Under the pieces are notes generated by a model, which was not told the origin of the DNA, ran no database searches, and saw only the letters and a list, made by a program, of their open reading frames with translations. A DNA stretch of 64,000 nucleotides from Pseudoalteromonas aurantia (GTDB taxonomy: Bacteria > Pseudomonadota > Gammaproteobacteria > Enterobacterales > Alteromonadaceae): assembly GCF_005886875.1 (NCBI RefSeq), contig NZ_PNBY01000036.1:87818-151817 (forward strand), in the 5' to 3' direction. A program made the position numbers and the translations under genes. Each line of letters begins with the position of its first letter. Position 1 is the first letter of the stretch. Positions 27,503 through 36,430 of this stretch are shown here, one piece after another.

Positions 27503-29401
27503 ATGCATCATTTATTAGCTCAATTACTTAAGAAAAGTGGCTTTTTTGGTATTGACTCGGTGCAATACGAACACTTTATACGTTTATTATCAGACGCGTT
27601 TGTGCATGCTGATGAAGACCGGTGGATGTTAGAGCATAGTTTAAACTTGACGAGCAAAGAGCTGACTGAAAATAATCGCCAGTTACGTACTAAGCTTGCT
27701 GATATTGATAAATACCAACGGAGCTTAGAGTTATCTGTTACCCGTCAAAAAGCAATATTAGATGCTAGCCCAGAAGTGGTGGTTGAGTTTAATATTTGTG
27801 GAAAAATTACACATATAAACCAAAGCGGTTGCACCTTTCTCGGCTGTAATGAACATACTGCTTTGACTCTTGATGCCACGCAAGTGCTACATTCTATTTT
27901 GTCCTTACTCACCGCGCCTGATGTGTTTATAGAGCAGATCCAAGACATGTTTGACTCAAAAGAAGCGCAGTTAACAGGTATTTTTGAAACAATACATGGT
28001 CGATATTACGAGTATTATAGCGTGCCTGAATTGATCCACGGAGAGTACGTTGGGCGAGTATGGTGTTGCCGAGATATTACGGATTTAAAAGCCCAAAAAG
28101 CATTACTCTCCAAACAAGCAAATTGCGACTCTCTGACAGGGTTAGCCAATCGGTTTAATATTATTGCAACCGTGAATAGAATGCTTCAAAGTGACGTGGT
28201 AAAGCCATTTGCCTTAGTGTTAATTGATTTAGATGATTTTAAGAAAATAAACGATAGCTTAGGTCACCTTGCTGGTGATGATGCACTAAAAATTTGTGCT
28301 AAGCGCCTCGAAAGGCGTGTGCAGCAGCCAAACCGTTTAGCAAGGCTGGGCGGAGATGAGTTTCTGGTTGTTTTAATGCTAGATAGCTTACCTTCAATAC
28401 GTGAGGAGCTAGAGCCTATTTTAAATGCGTTTATAGATCCGATAAAAATTAAAGGAAATTGCTATCAACTCTCTTTAAGTGTAGGTGTAGCAAGTTACCC
28501 CGCCCATGGCAAAGAGGTGTCTGAAATCCTTGGTAAAGCAGATATCGCTATGTATCAAGCTAAAAAGCAGGGTAAAAATCAATATAAGTTGTTCGACTCA
28601 GCGCTAGAGCAACGAGTTCAAAAAGCCATTTACATTGAGGGAAAGTTACAACAAGCGATCACATTGAAACAGTTTGAATTGTACTTTCAGCCAAAAATAA
28701 ATATTAGATCAGGGCAAGTTGAATCTTTGGAAGCACTTATTCGATGGCCAAATAATGGCCGGATGATTTTTCCTGACGAATTTATTCCAATTGCCGAGGA
28801 TAAAGGTTTAATAGGTAAAATCACCGAGTGCGTGTTAGAGATGGCGTGCGACACATTAAGCCAGTGGAATGGATTAGTGCATTTGAAGGGCTTATCCATT
28901 GCGATCAATATTTCGGGTAAAGACATCAGCGTTGATAATTTCTATGAGAAGTTAGAGCGCTTACTTAGTCGTTATAAGTTTAACCCATCTTTATTGGAAT
29001 TAGAGTTAACAGAAAGTGCATTGATCAGTAATTTAGCGAATGTTAAAGCGACGCTCAGGCAGCTAAAAAAACTAGGTATTAAAGTGGCGATCGACGATTT
29101 TGGTACGGGCTACTCTTCACTCGCATATTTGCAGGTACTTGATATGTATTATTTAAAAATAGACAGACAATTTGTTGCGGCTTTATTGAGTGAGCCAAAA
29201 GCGGAGGCGATTGTACAAAGTATTATTGATGTTGGTAAAAACTTAGGCCTTTGTTTGATTGCTGAGGGCGTCGAGCAAGCAGAACATTTAGATAAGTTAC
29301 AGAGAATGGGTTGCGATCAAGCACAAGGGTATTTTATCTGCAGACCCTTGCCATCGTCAGAATTACTCAAGTTTTTAAGTTCAGCAAAACAAGCAGTCTA
29401 A
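27503..29401 (+). CDS. GGDEF-EAL protein with PAS-like domain (c-di-GMP turnover)
   Basis: Predicted bifunctional diguanylate cyclase/phosphodiesterase of 632 aa. An N-terminal helical coiled-coil region (to about 75) is followed by a PAS-like domain (about 76-190), GGDEF domain with intact GGDEF at residues 283-287, and EAL domain with EAL at 410-412. EAL metal and catalytic motifs ELTESALI, IDDFGTGYSSLAYL and EGVEQAEHL are present. No RxxD inhibitory site precedes GGDEF. No signal peptide or membrane helix, so probably cytosolic. The ATG at 27503 begins one base after the FIST stop; a TTG at 27488 would overlap it. The arrangement implies FIST input. Confidence 0.93.
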   Translation: MHHLLAQLLKKSGFFGIDSVQYEHFIRLLSDAFVHADEDRWMLEHSLNLTSKELTENNRQLRTKLADIDKYQRSLELSVTRQKAILDASPEVVVEFNICGKITHINQSGCTFLGCNEHTALTLDATQVLHSILSLLTAPDVFIEQIQDMFDSKEAQLTGIFETIHGRYYEYYSVPELIHGEYVGRVWCCRDITDLKAQKALLSKQANCDSLTGLANRFNIIATVNRMLQSDVVKPFALVLIDLDDFKKINDSLGHLAGDDALKICAKRLERRVQQPNRLARLGGDEFLVVLMLDSLPSIREELEPILNAFIDPIKIKGNCYQLSLSVGVASYPAHGKEVSEILGKADIAMYQAKKQGKNQYKLFDSALEQRVQKAIYIEGKLQQAITLKQFELYFQPKINIRSGQVESLEALIRWPNNGRMIFPDEFIPIAEDKGLIGKITECVLEMACDTLSQWNGLVHLKGLSIAINISGKDISVDNFYEKLERLLSRYKFNPSLLELELTESALISNLANVKATLRQLKKLGIKVAIDDFGTGYSSLAYLQVLDMYYLKIDRQFVAALLSEPKAEAIVQSIIDVGKNLGLCLIAEGVEQAEHLDKLQRMGCDQAQGYFICRPLPSSELLKFLSSAKQAV

Positions 29402-29519
29402 ACACTGGTTTATTATTACGTGTTTATATAATTTTAAGTTCAGTGACGTTCTGACGTTTGTCACTTCGAAATGTGATTCATATTTGTTATTGTTGATTAA
29501 AACGCAAATGGAGAGACGT

Positions 29520-29750
29520 ATGAGTGGCACAACCATGATTTTTTTAATCGTGCTAGTATCTGTAGGGTTTGGCGCTATTAGAGAGATATACATTACTAAA
29601 TTAGAATTAAAAAAACGCAGTACCAAAGGTGATCAGGATGTTGAGTCATTGAAGACTGAGATATCAGCATTAAAAGAGCGTATTGTCGTGCTTGAAAAGT
29701 TGGTCACAGACGATGGTTATCAAGTTTCGAAAGACATTAGCAAGTTATAG
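29520..29750 (+). CDS. PspB-like small membrane protein
   Basis: A 76-residue protein with one N-terminal membrane helix (about 5-22) and a charged coiled coil (about 30-65), ending RIVVLEKLVTDDGYQVSKDI. This topology and tail resemble small PspB-type envelope-stress membrane proteins annotated in many gammaproteobacteria. The classic pspABC genes are not adjacent, so a true phage-shock role is not shown. ATG 29520 is chosen because GGAGAGA lies 4-5 bases before it; an earlier in-frame ATG exists at 29508. Confidence 0.72.
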   Translation: MSGTTMIFLIVLVSVGFGAIREIYITKLELKKRSTKGDQDVESLKTEISALKERIVVLEKLVTDDGYQVSKDISKL

Positions 29751-29767
29751 TCTGACAGGGGCTGAAA

Positions 29768-29790
29768 TAGGAAGGTAAAGTACCTTCCTA
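29768..29790. terminator. Hairpin between convergent pspB-like and queC genes
   Basis: A perfect 10-bp inverted repeat TAGGAAGGTA / TACCTTCCTA with a 3-base loop lies midway between the two stop codons. T-runs are short on both sides. Confidence 0.55.
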
Positions 29791-29805
29791 TGATCCTCAA
29801 AGACG

Positions 29806-30462
29806 TTACTCGTACGAAATAGGATCTGTGGCTTTGTTTAATGCGAAGGCTTCTAAACGCTCTTGGCAAGCGCCGCACTTGCCGCACGCATGTTGTCTGC
29901 CATTATAACAAGTCCAGGTTTGGCTATAATCTAGGCCCATTTCTAAGCCGTCTGTTAAAATGTCAATTTTTGTATTATTCAAATAGGGACTGACAATTTC
30001 TACCGCATCGTAGTTAGCAATACGGCATACGTCATCCATTTTTTTCACAAATTCAGGACGGCAGTCTGGGTAAATAGCATGATCACCTGAATGCGCACCG
30101 TAAAATACTTTACTTGCTTTTATTGAGACGGCATAACCAACGGCGAGAGAAATTAAAATCATGTTACGATTTGGTACGATAGTGCTCTTCATACTTTCTT
30201 CTTCGTAATGCCCTTCAGGAACGTCAATATCATCAGTGAGTGACGAGCCGCCAATCAGTTGATTAATCGCTGATATATCAACAATTTTATGAGTGATGTT
30301 AAGACGTTCACACACTTGTGCTGCCACTTCTAGCTCTTTGACATGACGCTGGCCGTAGTTAAATGACAAAGCATATACATCGTGTCCCGAACGGATCGCT
30401 TTGTTCAATACGGTATAGGAATCCATACCACCAGAATAAATAACAACAACTTTTTCACTCAT
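29806..30462 (-). CDS. queC: 7-cyano-7-deazaguanine synthase QueC
   Basis: ATP-dependent conversion of 7-carboxy-7-deazaguanine to preQ0 in the queuosine pathway. PP-loop motif [16 protein letters not shown] sits at the N-terminus. The zinc site is [18 protein letters not shown] near the C-terminus with four cysteines. The start at 30462 ([12 protein letters not shown]) gives 218 aa; the frame reaches 30537 but those residues are not family-like. It is divergent from queE, which makes its substrate, so both may share regulation in the 122-bp gap. Confidence 0.96.
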   Translation of the reverse strand: MSEKVVVIYSGGMDSYTVLNKAIRSGHDVYALSFNYGQRHVKELEVAAQVCERLNITHKIVDISAINQLIGGSSLTDDIDVPEGHYEEESMKSTIVPNRNMILISLAVGYAVSIKASKVFYGAHSGDHAIYPDCRPEFVKKMDDVCRIANYDAVEIVSPYLNNTKIDILTDGLEMGLDYSQTWTCYNGRQHACGKCGACQERLEAFALNKATDPISYE

Positions 30463-30584
30463 AATGCTTTTGCCTCGATTTTGATAGAGGTTTACTTCAG
30501 GGCGCGATATACTACACGGCCGCTGAAAAAATAACAATTTTCCGCGGTAATTTTTTGAGTTTGGAAAGTTGTATCGGAGCTGTT

Positions 30585-31250
30585 TTGTACAAAATCAACG
30601 AAGTTTTTGAAACTATTCAAGGTGAAGCGAGCTTTACTGGCGTGCCATCGATCTTTTTACGTTTACAGGGTTGCCCAGTGGGTTGTTCATGGTGCGACAC
30701 CAAACAGACGTGGGATCTTAATACAGAGTATCTAGTGTCGCTTGATAAAACGGTTGAGAAAAAAGCAGATTCTGAACTGTGGACTGAAGCTACTTCAGAG
30801 CAAATTGTTACTTTATTCCAAGACAAAGAGTATTTGGCCAAGCATGTCGTTATTACAGGTGGTGAGCCATGTATGTATGATTTGGTGCCACTGTGTGAGC
30901 TGTTACATGAAGCGGGCTTTTCAACACAGATTGAAACCAGTGGTACATTTGAAATTAAAGTCCCCACAGAAACATGGGTAACAGTGTCACCAAAAATAAA
31001 TATGCGCGGTGGATATAAGGTATTAACGTCGGCAATGAAGCGTGCTGATGAAATTAAGCACCCTGTTGCAATGCAAAAACATGTTGATGAACTAGAAGCT
31101 TTATTTACAGAAACAGGCGTCACGCCAAAATTAGTGTATTTACAACCGATCAGTCAAAAAGCGAAGGCGACTAAGCTGGCCATTGACACATGTATGAAAA
31201 AGAATTGGCGGTTATCAGTGCAAGTGCATAAATACATAGGCATAAATTAG
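30585..31250 (+). CDS. queE: 7-carboxy-7-deazaguanine synthase QueE
   Basis: Radical-SAM enzyme forming 7-carboxy-7-deazaguanine from carboxy-tetrahydropterin. The cluster motif C-x3-C-x2-C is [15 protein letters not shown] near residue 31. The GGEP motif ([13 protein letters not shown]) and C-terminal [19 protein letters not shown] and [14 protein letters not shown] match the enterobacterial form. TTG at 30585 ([15 protein letters not shown]) is preferred because GGAG lies 5 bases upstream and the N-terminus then matches the family. The frame opens at 30555. Length is 221 aa. Confidence 0.95.
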   Translation: MYKINEVFETIQGEASFTGVPSIFLRLQGCPVGCSWCDTKQTWDLNTEYLVSLDKTVEKKADSELWTEATSEQIVTLFQDKEYLAKHVVITGGEPCMYDLVPLCELLHEAGFSTQIETSGTFEIKVPTETWVTVSPKINMRGGYKVLTSAMKRADEIKHPVAMQKHVDELEALFTETGVTPKLVYLQPISQKAKATKLAIDTCMKKNWRLSVQVHKYIGIN

Positions 31251-31298
31251 CGTTGTTAATTGAAGAACTGCACTTTTAATACGCTTCTTGTTAGGCAC

Positions 31299-31334
31299 AA
31301 AAAAACCAACATAAGTATTCATGTTGGTTTTTTT
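31299..31334. terminator. Bidirectional terminator between queE and the symporter gene
   Basis: A 14-bp perfect stem AAAAAAACCAACAT / ATGTTGGTTTTTTT with an 8-base loop gives a T-run in both directions between two convergent genes. Confidence 0.92.
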
Positions 31335-31353
31335 GTTTTAAGTCATTAAGCAC

Positions 31354-32682
31354 TTAAGATGCAGATTTATTCTCTTCGAGTGTTTTTGCTGTATTTGGGT
31401 CGTTAAATACCTCAACATCAAACGCTTTTTCAGATTTAGCAACAACACACGTCACCATACAATCGCCAGTTACGTTTACTGCGGTACGGGTCATATCGAG
31501 CAATCTATCTACGCCCATAATAATTGCGATCCCTTCAACTGGCAGGCCGACTTGGTTAAGTACCATTGCAAGCATTATTAAGCCAACACCCGGCACACCG
31601 GCTGTGCCGACTGAGGCCAAGGTGGCTGTTAAAATGACCATGAGATAATCACTAATGGTTAAATCTACCGCGAATACTTGAGCAATAAACACTGTCGCGA
31701 CACCTTGCATAATTGCAGTGCCATCCATGTTTATAGTTGCACCTAAAGGGACTGTAAAAGAGGCAACGGAGTTATGAGCACCTAGCTTTTTAGTGGCAGT
31801 TTCAAGGGTTACAGGCATTGTTGCACTTGAACTTGAGGTGCTAAATGCAAATAAGCAGGCATCTTTCATCTTGCGCAAGAACTTAATTGGGCTCAACCCC
31901 GTGAGTGTTTTTAATAGGATTGAATAATTAATTAACGCGTGAATAAGTAGTGCTGCCACAACCACGAAAAAGTATTTGGCAAGGCCAATGATTAAGCCCA
32001 TTTCAATACTCGTAAATAACTTTGCCATTAAACAGAACACGCCATAGGGTGCTAAGTTCATCAGTAAGGTCACTAATTTTAAAATAACAGTATTTAAGTC
32101 TTCAAAAATAGTTGCAATGCGTTTGCCAGCCTCACCGCTGAGTGCCATTGCGATACCAAATAACAATGCAAACACGATAACTTGCAGCATGTTACCGTTT
32201 GCCATTGCGCTAATGGGGTTCGTGGGGAACATATTGATAATGACTTGCACAAGTGTCGGTGCCTGTTTGGCATCAAAGCTTGCATTAGTTGGCACATCGT
32301 AGCCCACACCAGGATTGACTAATAAAGCCAGACTAATGGCAACTGTGATCGCAACCGCAGTTGTGAGTAAGTATAAGCCAATAGACTTGCCGCCTAAGCG
32401 ACCGAGTTTTTTTGGGTCGCTTAAGCTACATGTACCGCAAACCAGAGAGATAAATACCAAAGGAACAACAAGCATTTTTAAGCTGGCAATGAATATTTGC
32501 CCACCAATGTGGAAAAAACCATCAACAAAAACACTTTTTACAGGGAAATCAAAAAGGCCAAGAGGAATATAAACTTCGCTCTGTCCAGCTAGCAAAGCTT
32601 GGAGTAGCAGGCCTATAACAACTCCCGCGACCATGCCAAACATGATCCGAGTGGTTAGGCTCGTTTTTTTATTTAATTGCAT
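31354..32682 (-). CDS. Dicarboxylate/amino acid:cation symporter (DAACS family)
   Basis: Sodium- or proton-coupled transporter of the GltP/GltT/DctA family, probably for glutamate/aspartate or C4-dicarboxylates. Signatures: serine-rich hairpin FSTSSSSATMPVTLETA and the substrate/Na+ motif VPLGATINMDGTAIMQGVAT. A C-terminal helix region with D-R-L-L-D-M-T-R-T-A-V-N-V-T-G-D follows, where the Arg favours acidic substrates. About eight helices and two re-entrant loops. ATG at 32682 (MQLNKKTSLTTRIMFG) looks best; an ATG at 32715 would add 11 residues. Length is 442 aa. Confidence 0.9.
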   Translation of the reverse strand: MQLNKKTSLTTRIMFGMVAGVVIGLLLQALLAGQSEVYIPLGLFDFPVKSVFVDGFFHIGGQIFIASLKMLVVPLVFISLVCGTCSLSDPKKLGRLGGKSIGLYLLTTAVAITVAISLALLVNPGVGYDVPTNASFDAKQAPTLVQVIINMFPTNPISAMANGNMLQVIVFALLFGIAMALSGEAGKRIATIFEDLNTVILKLVTLLMNLAPYGVFCLMAKLFTSIEMGLIIGLAKYFFVVVAALLIHALINYSILLKTLTGLSPIKFLRKMKDACLFAFSTSSSSATMPVTLETATKKLGAHNSVASFTVPLGATINMDGTAIMQGVATVFIAQVFAVDLTISDYLMVILTATLASVGTAGVPGVGLIMLAMVLNQVGLPVEGIAIIMGVDRLLDMTRTAVNVTGDCMVTCVVAKSEKAFDVEVFNDPNTAKTLEENKSAS

Positions 32683-32847
32683 AACTATGTTACTAAAGTA
32701 ATCGAAAATCAGCATAGCCTAACAGGCTGACCGCACAAGACCAAAAAAAATCGACAATTTTTTAATAAAAAACTGTGATTTTTTCAACCTTTCTAAGGTA
32801 ATATGATAAAAAATTCTAACTTAAATCTTAGCTAGGGAGAGAGTTCA

Positions 32848-35800
32848 ATGCCTCTAATGCGCTTATTTAGCATTGTCATGCTTGGTTTGTGGCTTACCGC
32901 ATGCGGTGGCGGTGGCTCCATTGAGAAAAACGATAATTCAGATGGTGGAACAACCTCTGAGTATACGCTGACATTAACAGGGCTAGACAGTGATACAAAT
33001 GAGACAAGCAGTTTCGTCTCTGCTGAGAAGCCATTAAAGGTGAGGGCGTTACTCAGTAAAGAGGGGATAGCACAAAGTAATGCTCGCATTACGTTCACCA
33101 GTGATCAATTTGCGTCTTTAAACCCTAGCTCAGGCACTGTGTTGACAAATGCCGTAGGCCAAGCTGATATATTGCTCAGTGCTACAGCCAATGAAGGAGC
33201 TGGTCGTCTAAGCGCTGCTTATACTGTGGGCGATGAAATCATCACAGCGACTTTTGACTTCAATTCAAGTGGAGGGGGTGGCACCGATACCGGAGTATCG
33301 GGTGATGTCACTCTGCTAGTATCCGTACTCGACAAAAGCGGTAACACGTTTACAGAGTCTAACCCGCTGACACAAGATAATTCCGGTTTTATCACTGCAA
33401 CATTGAAAAAAGACGGCGTGGCACTTCCTCGTGTTATTGTCTCTTTTGCTACAGAGTTTACCGGTGAAATTAAAAATGGCACTGAACGTGCGATAACGGA
33501 CGAAAGCGGTATTGCTCGATTAGAGCTCGGCAGTGGGCAATCAAAAGGTGCGGGGAGGATTACAGCCACTTATCAAGACTCCAGCAGCAACGAAAGTATC
33601 AGCAAATCAGACGTGTTTTTCTCCTCAGGAGACAGTGGTGCTACTGATACAAGCGGGTTTTTACTCGATGTGAAATTGCTTGTGGATTGTAATGCAAATT
33701 GGGATGCCAATAGAAATGACACATTACTTGACCCTTTAAGTACGGCATCTGGTTGTCGAGTCGTCAACTCAATTTCATCGAGTGATTTAGCGGATGTTTA
33801 TGTTCGTCTTACCAATGCGCAAACAGGTGATGGTGTCGCAAATGGACTCGTTGAGGTAACGACTGATCTAGGCACATTGCTACCGAGTTCAGGAAAAGCA
33901 CTGACCGATAGTTTTGGTGTTGCATTGTTGAAGTTGCAACCAGGCACAGAAGGTGGTGCTGGTACATTGACTATTTCCTCATCTCAAGCGGGTAACGTGC
34001 AAGAACTGGTTAATTTTGCGGTGGGCATTGCGGATCTGACATTGAGCGTCGATAACGGGCTATCAATTGTAAATAATGAAGTAGTGCCGTTAAAAGCAGG
34101 CGGTAGTACGGTTATTAGTGTCACCTTACGCGATTTAGATGGCGATCTTTATACTGTGCCAACCGATGTTGAATTTTCGTCGACGTGTAAAAGTGCAGAT
34201 TTATCTGAACTAGATAGCATAGTAAAAACATCCAATGGTGTGGCGAGTGCGACGTATCGTGCAAAAGGCTGTGAAGGTGATGATGACGTCACGGTGAACG
34301 TGCAAACTGGCGGTAAAAACTTTAGTGCTCGAACGGTGATACCGGTATTATCATCGCCAGTTCAGTCAATCAAATTTGAAAGTGTTTCTGAAACATTTAT
34401 TGCACTGCCGCCTGGTGAAGGTGGCATTCCAACTCAGTCTATCGTGAAGTTTACGTTGTTAGACGAAGATACTTTACCTGTACCACGTGCTCGCGTGGAT
34501 TTTAAACTATCAGATAATCAAGGCTTAGCAGAGCTCACCCAACGTCAGAGTAACACTGACAATGATGGGGTGGTGCAAACCAGTGTTAAATCTGGGGTTG
34601 TACCGGGTCCGTTAGTGGTTACTGCGTGTTATATTGATCAAGCCGATCTAGATGCGTTAGCCATTTCTGATCCAAACGATGATTACTCGTGTTGGGAAGA
34701 GGATGTTGCTTTGTGTGCAAATACGCCTACGAGCGAAATATGCCCAGCTGGGACGTTACAACTATACGATATTTCCAAGCAGATATTGAGTGTCTCGTCA
34801 CAAATTAGCCTGAGCTCCGGTGTCACCGATCAAGATTCCTTCAGTGCTTCACCAGATGTGTTTAATACCAATTCATTGAACTATAATGGTATTGTTTCAA
34901 ATATCACGGTTTTTTTTGGTGATCAGTTTAATCAGTTTAATGCTGATGGGGTAACCGCAACCGTTATTGCCGAAGCGGGCGTGATTGGCAGCATTGATGG
35001 GACGAATACACTTGAATGTGTGACTGATAACGCCAGTTGTACGGTGCAATGGCGTAGTCAAGGTGACAGACCGTTTTCTGATCCTAAATGGGGAAATCGG
35101 GTAGGGAGTACAAACCCAAAAACCAATCAGGTCAATTGCGACCCATATTTCGGTGCTGCAGCTCCCTGTGTGAATGGTATGCTGCGAGCCAAAAATAACT
35201 CAAATGGGGTTGTTATGGGCGGTCGTGTCAGTATTTTAGCGGTGGCGAAAGGTCAAGAAAGTTTTAGAGATGAAGAGTCAAGTGCGGGTGTTACTCGAAG
35301 AAATGGACTATTTGATATAGGTGAGTATCGCCAAGAGTTTGATTTAAGTGAAGCATTCTTAGATACCAATGAGAATGGTACATTTGATAAAGCTGATTGT
35401 AATACCAATAATACAACTGGGCCTTGCTCCCCAACAGGCACTGATAACGGTGGACATGATGATGATTGGCGAGATTTAAATAGCAATGGTAGCTTTGACA
35501 ATGCAGATGGTAAATATAACGGCTTATTGTGCTCTGAAGCTGCAGAAGTAGCCAATGAGTGTACCCGTGAGTTAATCGAAGTAAGACGCCGGTTTGAGTT
35601 AGTAATGTCGGGCGACACACCTTATGTAAGATTTTCAGTACCAAAACAAGATACGGCCGGGTTAGCATCATACCAAATACATACGCCTGCTGACTGTAGC
35701 AGCCAAGCGTTTACGGCTGGTGACTATGCAGGAACAAATAAACTGAATATAGAATCTGCAGGTGAAGCCCCCTCAGGTCATAACGGTTTTTGTGACATTG

Positions 35801-36183
35801 GTGATTCTCGGTCTGGCAGTGCTATTAATTTATCTCAATCGACTATTGAGATAACCAATGCTGATGGGAGCACAAGTAATGTTGATGAGGGAGTTACAGC
35901 AATAGAGCTTTACATTTATTATTCAGATGTGTTTGGTAATCCATTGCCTGCCGGCACTGAGGTAACGCTTTCAGCGACCAATGGCGAGTTAACAATAATT
36001 GAGCATAGTGAAACTATCCCCAATACAAATTCGGATCAACCGACGTATTCAAGAGTGGCCATTGCACGTGAGGAAGAGGGGAATAAAAAAACCACGGGTG
36101 CGTTGTCAATTGAGTTCTTGATAAAAAATGGTGATGCGGAAACAAAAATTACAAGGTCGATTACTGTTTTAGATGATAGGTAA
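32848..36183 (+). CDS. Large Ig-like (Big_1-type) repeat lipoprotein with EF-hand-like loops
   Basis: Predicted surface or periplasmic lipoprotein of 1111 aa. The signal peptide ends LWLTAC with Cys19, followed by GGGGS. At least four invasin-type Ig repeats follow in the first 650 residues, each with patterns such as SKEGIAQSNARITFTSD and LTNAVGQADILLSA. Residues about 690-1000 are Cys- and Asp-rich and contain two EF-hand-like calcium loops, DTNENGTFDKAD (839-850) and DLNSNGSFDNAD (876-887). A final Ig-like unit ends the protein. GGGAGAGAG precedes the ATG by about 8 bases. Adhesion or matrix function is a guess. Confidence 0.85.
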   Translation: MPLMRLFSIVMLGLWLTACGGGGSIEKNDNSDGGTTSEYTLTLTGLDSDTNETSSFVSAEKPLKVRALLSKEGIAQSNARITFTSDQFASLNPSSGTVLTNAVGQADILLSATANEGAGRLSAAYTVGDEIITATFDFNSSGGGGTDTGVSGDVTLLVSVLDKSGNTFTESNPLTQDNSGFITATLKKDGVALPRVIVSFATEFTGEIKNGTERAITDESGIARLELGSGQSKGAGRITATYQDSSSNESISKSDVFFSSGDSGATDTSGFLLDVKLLVDCNANWDANRNDTLLDPLSTASGCRVVNSISSSDLADVYVRLTNAQTGDGVANGLVEVTTDLGTLLPSSGKALTDSFGVALLKLQPGTEGGAGTLTISSSQAGNVQELVNFAVGIADLTLSVDNGLSIVNNEVVPLKAGGSTVISVTLRDLDGDLYTVPTDVEFSSTCKSADLSELDSIVKTSNGVASATYRAKGCEGDDDVTVNVQTGGKNFSARTVIPVLSSPVQSIKFESVSETFIALPPGEGGIPTQSIVKFTLLDEDTLPVPRARVDFKLSDNQGLAELTQRQSNTDNDGVVQTSVKSGVVPGPLVVTACYIDQADLDALAISDPNDDYSCWEEDVALCANTPTSEICPAGTLQLYDISKQILSVSSQISLSSGVTDQDSFSASPDVFNTNSLNYNGIVSNITVFFGDQFNQFNADGVTATVIAEAGVIGSIDGTNTLECVTDNASCTVQWRSQGDRPFSDPKWGNRVGSTNPKTNQVNCDPYFGAAAPCVNGMLRAKNNSNGVVMGGRVSILAVAKGQESFRDEESSAGVTRRNGLFDIGEYRQEFDLSEAFLDTNENGTFDKADCNTNNTTGPCSPTGTDNGGHDDDWRDLNSNGSFDNADGKYNGLLCSEAAEVANECTRELIEVRRRFELVMSGDTPYVRFSVPKQDTAGLASYQIHTPADCSSQAFTAGDYAGTNKLNIESAGEAPSGHNGFCDIGDSRSGSAINLSQSTIEITNADGSTSNVDEGVTAIELYIYYSDVFGNPLPAGTEVTLSATNGELTIIEHSETIPNTNSDQPTYSRVAIAREEEGNKKTTGALSIEFLIKNGDAETKITRSITVLDDR

Positions 36184-36200
36184 CGTGAAATGAGCGGAAA

Positions 36201-36225
36201 TGCCAACCTCCGGGTTGGCATTTTT
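36201..36225 (+). terminator. Intrinsic terminator after the Ig-like lipoprotein gene
   Basis: An 8-bp stem TGCCAACC / GGTTGGCA with a 4-base loop is followed by TTTTT, 17 bp after the stop. Confidence 0.9.
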
Positions 36226-36338
36226 GTATCTATTCCTTTATATTGCGCAGCTTAATTTAGGGTTTATAGTTTTTGAGTGAAATAGCACCAAAAGTTGTGT
36301 AATTAATCAGTGATCAGCTAAAAGATTGTATTTAAAGC

Positions 36339-36367
36339 TTGTAACAATAGGTGTTTGTAGATATACC
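36339..36367 (+). promoter_or_regulatory. Candidate topA promoter
   Basis: TTGTAA at 36339-36344 and TATACC at 36362-36367 are 17 bases apart, about 64 bp before topA. Both boxes match consensus at four of six positions. Confidence 0.35.
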
Positions 36368-36430
36368 TATAAATATTAATCGCCCGTGATGGGCAAAAAC
36401 GTAGACAAGAACGGTCAAGAATAGGCAGCT

